Notes under the pieces: model-generated | Seen by the model: the letters and a program-made list of their open reading frames with translations, nothing else | Told to the model about the DNA's origin: nothing | Database searches by the model: none | Program-made: the position numbers and the translations under genes | Assembly (NCBI RefSeq): GCF_000230695.2 | Contig: NC_020541.1 | Span: forward strand, 3,100,001 to 3,164,000 | Direction: 5' to 3' | Length of the DNA stretch: 64,000 bases | Source of the DNA: Rhodanobacter denitrificans | GTDB lineage: Bacteria > Pseudomonadota > Gammaproteobacteria > Xanthomonadales > Rhodanobacteraceae | In this document: one piece after another, positions 8,497 to 17,785 of the stretch | Position numbering within the stretch: position 1 is the stretch's first letter | Layout of the letters: every line of letters starts with the position of its first letter

Positions 8497-9138
8497 TCAA
8501 AACCCGAATTCGCTGAGCAGGCGGTCGGCATCTTCCTGGCTGGAGACCTTGGCCGCCTTGGCCGGCGCCTCGCTGCCGGCCAGCGCACCGGTCAGGCGCA
8601 CCAGTTCCAGCAGCGACGACTCGACCGTGCCGATGAAGCTGGCCACCTTCTTGATGCGCTGCCCGGTCAGGTCCTGCCACGACTGCGCCAGCACCATGTC
8701 GGCGAGGCCGTCGCGGCAGCTGCCGGCGAACGCCACCGCCTCGCGCGCCAGCACCGCGGCGGCGTCGTTGCCGTTGGTCCACTCCAGCACCTGGCCGGCA
8801 TTGCGCGTCAGCGACTCGGCCTGCGGCCGCATGCGTTCGGCGAAGTCGAGGCTGCGATGCGCCGCCTGCGCGCTCATCTCCAGCGCGTCCTGCAGGTGCT
8901 GGCGCGCGTCGGCCACGATGCCGGGCACGCCTTCCTGGGTCAGTTCGCCGCCGAGCCGGCGCACCGCATCGTGCAGGTCGCGGGCCAGCTGGCCGAGCGC
9001 GCGGAACAGGCGCTGCTCGCGCTGGCGCACCATCACGTCCAGCGCCTGCTCGAACGCCTGGCCGTCGGGGCTGTTCAGCAGATCGCGCAGTTCGGGCGGC
9101 AGCGTCTCGTCGATGGCGAGGGGGGAAGAAACGTTCAT
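8497..9138 (-). CDS. cheZ: CheY-P phosphatase CheZ
   Basis: 213 residues, the usual CheZ length. It removes the phosphate from CheY to reset the motor. The long helical hairpin contains the active segment [14 protein letters not shown] with the catalytic pair Asp156 and Gln160. The C-terminal CheY-binding peptide is present ([12 protein letters not shown]). The ATG overlaps the cheY stop (ATGA), so both are made in step. CheZ is typical of gamma- and betaproteobacteria, which fits the organism call. Confidence 0.95.
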   Translation of the reverse strand: MNVSSPLAIDETLPPELRDLLNSPDGQAFEQALDVMVRQREQRLFRALGQLARDLHDAVRRLGGELTQEGVPGIVADARQHLQDALEMSAQAAHRSLDFAERMRPQAESLTRNAGQVLEWTNGNDAAAVLAREAVAFAGSCRDGLADMVLAQSWQDLTGQRIKKVASFIGTVESSLLELVRLTGALAGSEAPAKAAKVSSQEDADRLLSEFGF

Positions 9139-9530
9139 GCGCTGACTCCGCTGGCGGCGATCCGTTCGAAGATCTTGGTGAGTTTTTCCTTGAGCGTGAC
9201 CGCGGTGAACGGCTTGACGATGTAGCCGTTCACGCCGGCCTGCGCGGCGGCGATGATCTGGTCGCGGTTGTTCTCCGCGGTGACCATCAGCACCGGCAGG
9301 CCCTTCAGCGCCTCCTCGGCGCGGATCGCGCGCAGCAGGTCGATGCCGGTCATGTTCGGCATGTTCCAGTCGGTCACCACCAGGTCGAACGGCTGGCTGC
9401 GCAGCAGCGCCAGCGCGCTCTCGCCATCGTCGGCCTCCTGGATCAGCGGGTTGCTGAAACCCAGCTCGACCAGCAGGTTGCGGACGATCCGGCGCATGGT
9501 GGAAAAATCGTCCACCACCAGGATTTTCAT
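9135..9530 (-). CDS. cheY: Chemotaxis response regulator CheY (motor-binding)
   Basis: 131-residue receiver that binds FliM when phosphorylated. Its start, [17 protein letters not shown], is almost the canonical enterobacterial CheY sequence. Key residues are Asp7-Asp8, phospho-site Asp54 ([10 protein letters not shown]), Thr84 (VTAEN) and Lys106 (VKPF). ATG is chosen; a TTG four codons upstream (giving MDKNMKIL) is possible. A small C-terminal extension (IAASGVSA) is present. It lies 74 bases after fliA and overlaps cheZ by four bases. Confidence 0.95.
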   Translation of the reverse strand: MKILVVDDFSTMRRIVRNLLVELGFSNPLIQEADDGESALALLRSQPFDLVVTDWNMPNMTGIDLLRAIRAEEALKGLPVLMVTAENNRDQIIAAAQAGVNGYIVKPFTAVTLKEKLTKIFERIAASGVSA

Positions 9531-9604
9531 GTTCTTGTCCAAACGCTTTCTCCACGTGCGGTACAGGCCGAGGTCCGGCCGCGGGGATTCAATGGGTTAC
9601 TGGA

Positions 9605-10333
9605 TCAACTGCGCCAGCCGGCAAGTCGTGCGCGCAGCCGGATCACCGCCTGGCCATGGATCTGGCACACGCGCGACTCGCTCACGCCGAGCACGGCGCC
9701 GATTTCCTTGAGGTTCAATTCCTGCTCGTAGTACAGCGACATCACCAGCTGCTCGCGCTCGGGCAGGCCGCCGATCGCCTCGGCCAGCGCCTCGCGCATG
9801 CCGTCGCGCTCGATGTTCTCCGACGGCCCCAGGCTGCCTTCGTCGGCCACGTCGAGCACCGTGCCCTCCTCGCCGTCGTCCGAGGCGGTGAGGCTGAGCA
9901 GGCGTACGCAGGCCGCATCGGCGAGCACCTGGTGGTACTCCTCCGCGCTGATGCCGAGCCGGCGGATCACCTCGGCATCGTCGGCCTCCGCGCCGGTCTC
10001 GGTCTCGATCTGGCGGATCGTCTCGGCCACCTCGCGGGTCTTGCGGTGCACCGAGCGCGGGGTCCAGTCGGTCTTGCGCAACTCGTCCAGCATCGCGCCA
10101 CGGATGCGGATGCCCGCATACGTCTCGAAGCTGGCCCCCTTGTCGTGGGCAAAATGGCGCGCCGCCTCCAGCAAACCGATCATTCCCGCCTGGATCAGGT
10201 CGCCCACATCGACGCTGGCCGGCAACCGCCCCATCAGGTGATAGGCGATCCTCCGCACCAGCGGCGCGTGCCGACGCACCAGTTCGTCGGCACTCTCGCG
10301 GGAGAGTTGCAGATATTCCGAAGCCACACTCAT
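9605..10333 (-). CDS. fliA: Flagellar sigma factor FliA (sigma-28)
   Basis: 242-residue sigma factor for late flagellar and chemotaxis promoters, held inactive by FlgM until the hook is complete. Region 2 is visible as LVRRIAYHLMGRLPASVDVGD with IGLLEAARHF and FETYAGIRIRGAMLDELR. Region 4 has LPEREQLVMSLYYEQELNLKEIG and the recognition helix VSESRVCQIHGQAV. The start overlaps the fleN stop (ATGA). Its predicted targets in this window carry TAAAGTTT-N11-GCCGATAA-type sites (before fliC, flgM, cheV, the soluble receptor and the STAS operon). Confidence 0.96.
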   Translation of the reverse strand: MSVASEYLQLSRESADELVRRHAPLVRRIAYHLMGRLPASVDVGDLIQAGMIGLLEAARHFAHDKGASFETYAGIRIRGAMLDELRKTDWTPRSVHRKTREVAETIRQIETETGAEADDAEVIRRLGISAEEYHQVLADAACVRLLSLTASDDGEEGTVLDVADEGSLGPSENIERDGMREALAEAIGGLPEREQLVMSLYYEQELNLKEIGAVLGVSESRVCQIHGQAVIRLRARLAGWRS

Positions 10334-11286
10334 CTCGGCACCCCACCCACCGGTGTTGTCCGGCCAGCAAAAAAAGCAATCCGGTCGAGACCCGCGCGCT
10401 CGGGCTCCACCCACTTATCGGCCGCACCGGCCAATTGCTTGAATGCCAGCGCGGCATGGCTGGACGGCCACAGGTCGACCACCGCGCACTGCCGGCGAAT
10501 GGCCTGGCGCAGGCGCTCGTCGTGCGGCACCCAGCCGCCGAACTCGATCACCACGTCGAGGAAACGGTCGCTGACCCGCGCCAGCTTCTGGTGCAGCGCG
10601 CGCGCGTCGCCCTCGTTGCGCACCATGTTGGCGACCATGCGGATGCGGCGCACGCCGAAATCGCGGCTGAGCACCTTGGTCAGGCCGTAGGCGTCGGTCA
10701 GCGACGCCGGCTCGTCGCACACCACCACGATCACCTCGGCGGCGGCGGCGGCGAACATCGTCACGTTGTCCGACAGGCCGGCAGCGGTGTCCACCAGCAG
10801 GTATTCGGGCGGCTGCGCCAGTTCGTCGAAGGCGCGGATGATCGCCGCGTGCTCGCCGCTGGAGAGCTGCGCCAGCCGGCGCGCGCCGGAGCCGGCCGGC
10901 ACCACGCGCAGGCCACGCGGTGCGCTCAGCATCAATTCGTCCAGCGTGCACTCGCCGTCGAGCAGGTGGCCGATGTGGCGCGACGGCGCGAGGCCCAGCA
11001 TCACGTCGACATTGGCCAGGCCCATGTCGGCATCCAGCAGCACCACGTCGCGCCCGGCCACCGACAGCGCCATGCCCAGGTTCACCGCCACCGTGCTCTT
11101 GCCGACGCCGCCCTTGCCGCCGGCCACCGCGATGGTGCGGCAGTGCCGGCGCGCGGCGGGTGCGGCGGCCAGCAGGCTGCTGGCCTGGTGGTGCGCGGGC
11201 GGCGCCTCCGCGGCGGGCCGGCGGGTCATCGCCGACAGCATCTGCGTCAGCCCGGAAGCCTGGTCCATCGCCAGTACCCCGCTCAT
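10330..11286 (-). CDS. fleN: Flagellar number regulator FleN/FlhG (MinD-like ATPase)
   Basis: 318-residue ParA/MinD-family ATPase that restrains flagellar number, in pseudomonads by antagonising FleQ. A deviant Walker A (VAGGKGGVGKST, residues 55-65) has the signature lysine. LLDADMGLANVDVMLGL and LLVDTAAGLSDNV are the A' and switch II segments. The N-terminal stretch MDQASGLTQMLSA is the DQAxxLR-type motif that stimulates the FlhF GTPase. The C-terminus is longer and more basic than MinD. It overlaps flhF (upstream) and fliA (downstream) by four bases each, so all three are coupled. Confidence 0.95.
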   Translation of the reverse strand: MSGVLAMDQASGLTQMLSAMTRRPAAEAPPAHHQASSLLAAAPAARRHCRTIAVAGGKGGVGKSTVAVNLGMALSVAGRDVVLLDADMGLANVDVMLGLAPSRHIGHLLDGECTLDELMLSAPRGLRVVPAGSGARRLAQLSSGEHAAIIRAFDELAQPPEYLLVDTAAGLSDNVTMFAAAAAEVIVVVCDEPASLTDAYGLTKVLSRDFGVRRIRMVANMVRNEGDARALHQKLARVSDRFLDVVIEFGGWVPHDERLRQAIRRQCAVVDLWPSSHAALAFKQLAGAADKWVEPERAGLDRIAFFAGRTTPVGGVPR

Positions 11287-12536
11287 GCGCCAGCCACCGC
11301 GAAGCCGAAGCGCTCGGCCATCAGGCCGTCGTCGGGCGGCGGGCTTTTCAGCGACTGCGCGGCGCGGCACACCAGCACGCGTGCGTCCGCCGCGGCGATG
11401 TCCTCGGGCACGCGCTGGCCGTCGGTGACGTAGTCCAGCGGCAGCCGGTGGCGGATCAGCACCGACAGCGCGCCGCCCAATGCCGGCGCCTCGTCCAGCT
11501 TGGTCAGGATGCAGGCCTGCGGCTGCAGCGGCAGGTAGGCGCGCACCGCTTCGTCCAGCGACTGCGATTGCGCGTTCGCCGCCAGCACCAGGCAGGCGCG
11601 CAGGCCGCTGGCGTCGGCGAGGATCTCCAGTTGCTGGTTGAGCCGCGGGTCGCTACCGGCGACGCCGGCGGTATCGATCAGCACGGTATGGCTGCCGCGC
11701 AGCATCTCCAGCACCTTGCGCAGGCTCGCCGCGTCGTAGGCCGGGTAGACCCGCGCGCCGAGCAGCCGGCCGTAGTGCTCCAGTTGCGCGGCGGCGCCGA
11801 TGCGGTAGTGGTCGGTGCTGACCAGCGCCACCTGGTCGGCACCGTGGCGCATCACCGCGCGGGCCGCCAGCTTGGCGATGGTGGTGGTCTTGCCCACGCC
11901 GGTCGGCCCGACCAGCGCGACCACGCCACTGTCGTCGCCGGACAGGTCGCGGCCGCTCACCAGCAGGCTGCGGCTGAGCATGCCCAGCGGCAGGTAGCGC
12001 GCCTGCTCGGCGTTGATCGGCTCGGGCAGCTCGGCCACCAGGGCGCGCGCCACGTCGGCTTCGATGCCCAGCCGGGTCATCTCGCGCAGGATCCGCGCGC
12101 GCAGCGGCTGGCGCCGCTCCATGTCGTTCCAGGCCAGGCTGGACAGCTGCATCTCCAGCATCTCGCGCAGGCTGCCCAGTTCGCTGCGCAGCTGCGCGGT
12201 GTCCTGTGCGGCGCGTTCCACCAGCGGGCGCATCGCCGGCATCTCGTTCGCCGGCGGCGGTACGACGGCCACGCGCGGGCGCGGCGGCGGCGCGGTCGCC
12301 GCGGCCGGCTCGGGCTGAGGTTCGGCGATCGTCGCCTGGGACGGTGCGGCCGCGAGCGGCGCACCGTGCCGGACCGCCTCGCGCACCAGCGACTCGTCGT
12401 AGTCGATCGCGGCCACCAGCTCGATGCCTTCATCCAGCCGGCGGGTGGACAGGATCACCGCTTCCGGTCCCTGCTCTTCGCGCACTTCGCGCATCGCCTG
12501 GCGCATGTCCGGCGCCACGAAACGTTTGATCTTCAT
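11283..12536 (-). CDS. flhF: Polar flagellar placement GTPase FlhF
   Basis: 417-residue SRP-type GTPase that sets the polar site of flagellar assembly. The basic B domain (MKIKRFVAPDMRQAMREV) is followed by an Ala/Pro-rich region, the N domain, and the G domain: P-loop VGPTGVGKTTTIAKL (residues 209-222), DHYRIGAAAQL, DTAGV and TKLDEAPALGG. The G3 motif reads DTAGV rather than DTAGR, as in other FlhF proteins. ATG with TCGGAC upstream; no strong ribosome site is seen. The 103 bases between it and flhA hold no other gene. Confidence 0.95.
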   Translation of the reverse strand: MKIKRFVAPDMRQAMREVREEQGPEAVILSTRRLDEGIELVAAIDYDESLVREAVRHGAPLAAAPSQATIAEPQPEPAAATAPPPRPRVAVVPPPANEMPAMRPLVERAAQDTAQLRSELGSLREMLEMQLSSLAWNDMERRQPLRARILREMTRLGIEADVARALVAELPEPINAEQARYLPLGMLSRSLLVSGRDLSGDDSGVVALVGPTGVGKTTTIAKLAARAVMRHGADQVALVSTDHYRIGAAAQLEHYGRLLGARVYPAYDAASLRKVLEMLRGSHTVLIDTAGVAGSDPRLNQQLEILADASGLRACLVLAANAQSQSLDEAVRAYLPLQPQACILTKLDEAPALGGALSVLIRHRLPLDYVTDGQRVPEDIAAADARVLVCRAAQSLKSPPPDDGLMAERFGFAVAGA

Positions 12537-12639
12537 GTCCGATTGCTCCGCTGCATCACGCGGACGACGCGGCGGGAGAGCCGCCGAGTGGAAGTTCCGG
12601 TTGCGCGTTGCCTGACCATCGCCATCTCATCCATCCTGT

Positions 12640-14733
12640 TCACCGCCCCAGCGCCTGCACCAGTCGCACCCGACGGTTGTCGGGCACCTCGTTGTAAGCG
12701 AGTACGTGCAGGTTCTGTGCCACGTGGCGGGTGAAGCGCGCGAGCCACGGCCGCAGCAGTGGCGCGACCAACAGCACCGCCGGTTCGCCGCTCAATTCCT
12801 GGCGCCGCGCGGCGTCGGCCACGCTCTGCTGCAGGCGGTCGGCCAGGCCCGGTTCCACCGCGGCGCCGGCCACGCCACCGCCGCCGGACAGCGAGCCGAG
12901 CAGGATCTGTTCGAGCTCGGGCGCCAGCGTGATCACCGGCACCTCGGTGCCCAGCCCGGTGATCTCCTGCACGATCTGCCGGCCCAGCGCGACGCGCACG
13001 GCGGCGGTCAGTACGCCGGGATCCTGACTCTGCCCGGCGTGCTCCGCCAAGGATTCGACGATGCTGCGCATGTTGCGGATCGGCACCCGCTCGGCCAGCA
13101 GGTTCTGCAGCACCTTGACCACCACGCCCAGCGTCAGCCGCTTGGGCACCAGGTCCTCGACCAGCTTCGGCGCGTTGGCGGCGAGCCGGTCCAGCAGTTG
13201 CTGCACGTCCTGGTGGCTGAGCAGCTCGTGCGCGTGGCCCTGCAGGATGTGCGACAGGTGGGTGGCGATCACCGTGGCCGGGTCGACCACGGTGTAGCCG
13301 TAGCTCTGCGCCAGCTCGCGCTGGCCGCTCTCGATCCACACCGCTTCCAGCCCGAACGCCGGATCCTGCGTGGCGATGCCCTGCAGGGTGCCGTGCACCT
13401 GGCCCGGATTGATCGCCATCAGGCGCTCGTTGTGCACCTCGGCCTCGCCCATCGGCACCCCCATCAGGGTGATCCGGTAGGTGTTGGGACCTAAGTCGAG
13501 GTTGTCGCGGATGTGCACCGCCGGCACCAGGAAGCCCAGCTCCTGCGACAGCTTGCGGCGCACCGACTTGATCCGCCCCATCAGCTCGCCGCCCTGGTGC
13601 ACGTCGACCAGCGGGATCAGCCGGTAGCCCACTTCCAGGCCCAGCGGATCGACGCTGGCCACATCCTCCCAGCCCAGCTCCACCCGCTCGGGCGCCACGG
13701 CGGCAGCCGGCTTTTCGGCGACCGACTCGGCCAGTTTGGCGCGGGTATCGCGCTCGCGCTTCAGCAGCATCCACGCCGCGCCGCCGCAGCTGGCGCCGAG
13801 CAGCAGGAACGCCACGTTCGGCATGCCGGGAATCAGCCCCATCACGGTCAGCACCGCCGCCGCCACGCCGAGCGCGCGCGGCTGGCCGAACACCTGGCCG
13901 ATCACCTGCTTGCCCATGTCCTGCGACTTCGACACGCGGGTGACGATGATCGCCGCCGCCACCGACAGCATCAGCGCCGGCACCTGCGCCACCAGGCCGT
14001 CGCCGATGGTCAGCAGGGTATAGGTCTTGGCCGCCTCGCCGGCCGACAGGCCGTGCTGCATCACGCCGACGAAGAAGCCGCCGACGATGTTGATGATGAG
14101 GATCAGGATGCCGGCGGTGGCGTCGCCGCGCACGAACTTGGAGGCGCCGTCCATCGAGCCGTAGAAGTCCGCCTCCTCGCGCACTTCCTGGCGCCGCTCG
14201 CGCGCCTGCTCCTGGGTCAGCAGGCCGGCGTTGAGGTCGGCGTCGATCGCCATCTGCTTGCCGGGCATGGCATCGAGGGTGAACCGCGCGGTCACTTCCG
14301 ACACGCGGGTGGCGCCCTTGGTGACCACCACGAAGTTGATGATGGTGATGATCGCGAACACCACCAGGCCGACCGCGAAGTTGCCGCCGATCACGAACTC
14401 GCCGAACGCCTCGATCACCTTGCCGGCGGCGCCGGGGCCGTCATGCCCGTGCAGCAGCACCACGCGGGTGGAAGCGATGTTCAGCGCGAGCCGCAGCAGC
14501 GTCGCCATCAGCACCACGGTGGGGAATGCGGCGAACTCCAGCGGTCGCATCACGTAGACCACCGCCAGCAGGATCACCAGCGACAGCGCGATGTTGAAGC
14601 TGAACAGCATGTCGAGCAGGAACGGCGGCAGCGGCAACATCAGCATCGCCAGCATCACCAGCATCATCACCGGCGCGCCAATACCCCGTCGCGCCAGGTG
14701 TTTGAAATTGCCCAGTACATCTGCACCCGTCAT
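12640..14733 (-). CDS. flhA: Flagellar export gate protein FlhA
   Basis: 697-residue inner-membrane export gate, full family length. The first half has about eight membrane helices (for example [18 protein letters not shown] and [16 protein letters not shown]) with the conserved FHIPEP-type loop ([45 protein letters not shown]). The C-terminal cytoplasmic domain docks chaperone-substrate complexes. It lies 15 bases after flhB and shares its operon. Confidence 0.97.
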   Translation of the reverse strand: [697 protein letters not shown]

Positions 14734-14748
14734 GGATTTGACTCGTCG

Positions 14749-15885
14749 TTATTCGCGGTAAGGCCCCATCAGGTCCGGATCGACCTCGGGGGTGGGCGCT
14801 GCCGGTGGTGTCTCGCCCTGCGCCGTGGCTTGCTTCAGCTGGTAGACGTAGGCCAGGACCTGGGCCACCGCCACGTACAGCGCGGCGGGGATTTCCCGGC
14901 CCAGTTCAGTCGTTGCATACAAGGCGCGTGCCAACGGCGGCGCCTCGACCAGCGGGATGCGATGGCTGCCCGCCACCAGGCGGATCTGCTGGGCCAGCAC
15001 GTCGACGCCCTTGGCGATCACCCGCGGCGCGCCGGTGCGGCCTTCGTCGTAGCGCAAGGCCACCGCGAAGTGGGTGGGATTGACCACCACCACGTCGGCC
15101 CGCGGCAAGTCCTCCATCATGCGGCGGCGCGCCTGCGCCTGCTGCACCTGGCGGATGCGCCCCTTCATCTCGGGGTTGCCTTCGCTTTCCTTCATCTCGT
15201 CGCGGATCTCCTGGCGGGTCATGCGCAGGTTTTTCGCGTGGTCGAATTTCTGGTAGATGGCATCGATGCCGCCGATCAGCGCCAGCATCGCGCCGAACCA
15301 CAGCGCGGCGCGGCCGAGCAGGCCGATCGACTGCGCGATCCCGGCCAGCACCGAACCGCGGCCGGTGGCCTGCAACTCGCCCTGCCAGTGCCGCAGCAGC
15401 AGGGCCAGCACCGCGCCGATGAACAGCAGCTTCAGCAGCGCCTTGCCCAGCTCGACCAGACCGCGCATCGCGAAGATCCGGCCCAGCCCCTTGACCGGGT
15501 CGAGCCGCTCGAACTTCGGCTGCAACGCCTGCGCGCTGAAGTTCATCCCGCCCAGCAGCAACGGCGCGGCCAGCGTGGCCAGCATCGTCGCCAGCGCCAC
15601 CGGCGCGAACAGCCCCAACGCCTCGTACACCACCGCATGCAGCGTGCGGCCCGGCAAGTCATCGCTGAACAAGGCGTCGCGCGAGTAATGCATGCCCAGC
15701 GAGAAGATCCGCCTGGCATGCACCAGCGCCTGCTCGCCGCCGCTCATCAGCGCCGCCACGCCGGCCAGCACCACCAGCGCGCCGGACAGGTCGCGCGATC
15801 GCGGAACCTCGCCCTTCTCGCGCGATTCGCGAAGCTTCTTCTCGGTCGGTTGTTCGGTTTTTTCCTGGTCGCTGTCGTCGGACAT
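14749..15885 (-). CDS. flhB: Flagellar export switch protein FlhB
   Basis: 378-residue membrane protein that switches export from rod/hook to filament proteins. The start (DQEKTEQPTEKKLRESREKGEVPRS) is typical. Four membrane helices follow, then the cytoplasmic domain with the autocleavage motif Asn269-Pro-Thr-His272 in VVVNPTHFAVAL. The C-terminal end (EIPAALYVAVAQVLAYVYQL) is the same segment that the separate small FlhX gene at 3.7 kb imitates. It begins 4 bases before the fliR stop region and precedes flhA by 15 bases. Confidence 0.97.
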   Translation of the reverse strand: MSDDSDQEKTEQPTEKKLRESREKGEVPRSRDLSGALVVLAGVAALMSGGEQALVHARRIFSLGMHYSRDALFSDDLPGRTLHAVVYEALGLFAPVALATMLATLAAPLLLGGMNFSAQALQPKFERLDPVKGLGRIFAMRGLVELGKALLKLLFIGAVLALLLRHWQGELQATGRGSVLAGIAQSIGLLGRAALWFGAMLALIGGIDAIYQKFDHAKNLRMTRQEIRDEMKESEGNPEMKGRIRQVQQAQARRRMMEDLPRADVVVVNPTHFAVALRYDEGRTGAPRVIAKGVDVLAQQIRLVAGSHRIPLVEAPPLARALYATTELGREIPAALYVAVAQVLAYVYQLKQATAQGETPPAAPTPEVDPDLMGPYRE

Positions 15886-15889
15886 GGCC

Positions 15890-16660
15890 TCAGCCTCCGA
15901 ACAGTTGGCGCATCAGCGACCAAGCGCTATCCTGCAGCGCCTCGAACGCGCCCGGCAGGCTGCGCAGCGACAGCCACAGGGCGATGAAGCCCAGCGACAC
16001 GGTGATCGGGAAGCCCACTGCGAACAGGTTCATCGACGGCGCCGCGCGGCTGATCGCGGCGAAGCCGATGTTCACCACCAGCAGCGAGGTCACCGCCGGC
16101 AGCGCCACCCGCACCGCACCGGCAAACAGTTCCGCGGCGAAGCCGACCACCGCGTGCAGGCCGTTGGCGTCGATCGTCGGCACGCCCGGCGGCAGGCTGC
16201 GGAAGCTGTCGGCGAGCAGCGCGATCAGGCGCAGATGGCCGTCCATCGCCAGGAACAGCAAGGTCACCAGCAGCAGGTAGAACTGGCTGAGCACGTTCGA
16301 GCTGCCGCCGGCCTGTGGGCTGATCACCTCGGCAAAACCCAGGCTCATGCTCTGCCCTACCAGCTCGCCGCCGAACGACACCGCCTCGAACACCAGCTTC
16401 AGCACGAAGCCCACCGCCGCGCCGATCAGCACCTGTGCGGCCATCGTCGCCACGCCGTCGCCGCTGAGCGGGTCGATCGTCGCCGGCGCCAGCGGCGCCA
16501 GCACCAGCGCCAGCACCACCACCACGCCGACGCGAACCCGCGCCGACACCACCGTCGCGCTGAACACCGGCGCCACCAGGCACAGCCCGCTGACCCGGCC
16601 GACCGCCCAGAACAGGCTGCCCAGCCACGCCGGCAACTGCGCCAGGTCCAGCGCCGTCAT
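15890..16660 (-). CDS. fliR: Flagellar export protein FliR
   Basis: 256-residue polytopic export-gate subunit. It has several hydrophobic helices (LCLVAPVFSATVV, VGVVVVLALVLAPLA, FYLLLVTLLFLAMDGH, PITVSLGFIALWLSL) and the family's GELVGQSMSLGFAEVISP segment. ATG overlaps the fliQ stop by four bases and flhB follows four bases after its stop. With FliP and FliQ it forms the helical gate core. Confidence 0.95.
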   Translation of the reverse strand: MTALDLAQLPAWLGSLFWAVGRVSGLCLVAPVFSATVVSARVRVGVVVVLALVLAPLAPATIDPLSGDGVATMAAQVLIGAAVGFVLKLVFEAVSFGGELVGQSMSLGFAEVISPQAGGSSNVLSQFYLLLVTLLFLAMDGHLRLIALLADSFRSLPPGVPTIDANGLHAVVGFAAELFAGAVRVALPAVTSLLVVNIGFAAISRAAPSMNLFAVGFPITVSLGFIALWLSLRSLPGAFEALQDSAWSLMRQLFGG

Positions 16661-16926
16661 CTGACCGCGCCCGGCAGGCTCTCGATCAGCTGCGTGGTGT
16701 ACTGCACCAGCAGGCGCAGCATCCACGGCCCGGCGATCAGCGCCACCAGCGCCATCGCGATCAGCTTGGGGATGAAGCTCAGCGTCATCTCATTGATCTG
16801 CGTGGCCGCCTGGATCACGCCCACCAGCAGGCCCACCGCCAGCGCGGTCAGCAGCAGCGGCGCGGCCACCAGCATCGCCACGTAGAGCGCGTGCTGGCCG
16901 ATCTCCATGATGGATTCGGGGGTCAT
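16657..16926 (-). CDS. fliQ: Flagellar export protein FliQ
   Basis: 89-residue protein with two membrane helices (ALYVAMLVAAPLLLTALAVGLLVG and LIAMALVALIAGPWMLRLLV) and the family motif IQAATQINEMTLSFIPKL. Full length. In nearly all flagellated bacteria fliQ follows fliP within a few bases; here an 859-base repeat-filled gap separates them, so fliQRflhBA may depend on read-through or a promoter inside the repeats. Confidence 0.96.
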   Translation of the reverse strand: MTPESIMEIGQHALYVAMLVAAPLLLTALAVGLLVGVIQAATQINEMTLSFIPKLIAMALVALIAGPWMLRLLVQYTTQLIESLPGAVR

Positions 16927-16987
16927 GGGCAGGCTCCGGTAGTGTGCTTCGCCGCAGCAGCGGCGGAGCGCTGTCGCGCCTGCAACT

Positions 16988-17762
16988 GCAGGAGCGCACT
17001 TGTGTGCGATGCTCTTGCTTCGTTCAGGGCAAAAAGCTTCAGAGGCAAGAGCTTTCGTGCGCCTGCGGCGCCCGAGTTACTTCTCTTTTGCTTGTCCAAA
17101 AGAGAAGTAACCAAGAGAAAACGACCCCCCGCTTGGCGCTTGCCGGGCATCCTGCCCGGCAAGTCCGTGAGCCGGGGCCGGGCTTTTCGAACGGGCATCC
17201 TGCCCGTGCGAAAAGGAACCGACATCCCTGTCGGTTCCCGCTGCGCGGCCTGTCGACCCCGACTCACCGCCGCGCAAGGGACCCCGGTAGAGCAGCGGGC
17301 CATCGTGGCCCGCACTCGGTGATGAAGCCGGGAAGCAAAAGCCAGAGAGCAAGGCCCAGCGCTGCTGTTGCACTGCCGTTGATCCGGCTGTTGATCTGGC
17401 TGTTGCTCTGGCTTTTCTGAAGAGTGCGGGCCACGATGGCCCGCTGCTCTACCCGGGGCCCCTCTGCAGCGGCGGGCGGGCGAAGGAAAGCCCGCAGGGT
17501 GGCCGGCAGGGATGCCGGCCAGTTTGGCGTCAGGGCAGGATGCCCTGTCGACAAACCCCGTAGCCCGCACGCGGACTTTCCGGGCAGGATGCCCGGAAAG
17601 CGCGGAAGCGGGGTGGCCTTTCTCTTGGGTTACTTTCTCTTTGGCCACGCAAAGAGAAAGTGACTCGGCTGCCGCAGGCAGACGAAAGCTCTTGCTCTGA
17701 AAGCTCTTAGCTCCGAATGCAGAGACAAGCGAGAGCATCGCCCGCGAGCGGGCTCCCACAAA
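16988..17762. repeat. Nested 780-base inverted repeat between fliP and fliQ
   Basis: No gene is seen in the fliP-fliQ gap (16927-17785). It holds two diverged copies of one element of about 340 bases facing each other (left arm roughly 16988-17331, right arm roughly 17416-17762). The matching blocks, outer to inner, are a GATGCTCT-bearing REP-like palindrome, AAGAGCTTTCGT, an AAAGAGAAGTAAC-type block, GGGCATCCTGCCCGG, and GTAGAGCAGCGGGCCATCGT. The centre has three 12-base tandem units of the type CTGTTGATCTGG (17376-17411) and a short AAAAGCCAGAG/CTCTGGCTTTT hairpin. Stop-interrupted frames show it is non-coding. It resembles xanthomonad intergenic repeats. Confidence 0.85.
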
Positions 17763-17785
17763 GGTTACGGCCAGCCGACGCACGG

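Noticed and set aside
17424..17663. Short open frames within the fliP-fliQ repeat
   Set aside because: They run across both arms of the repeat and have no ribosome site or family look.
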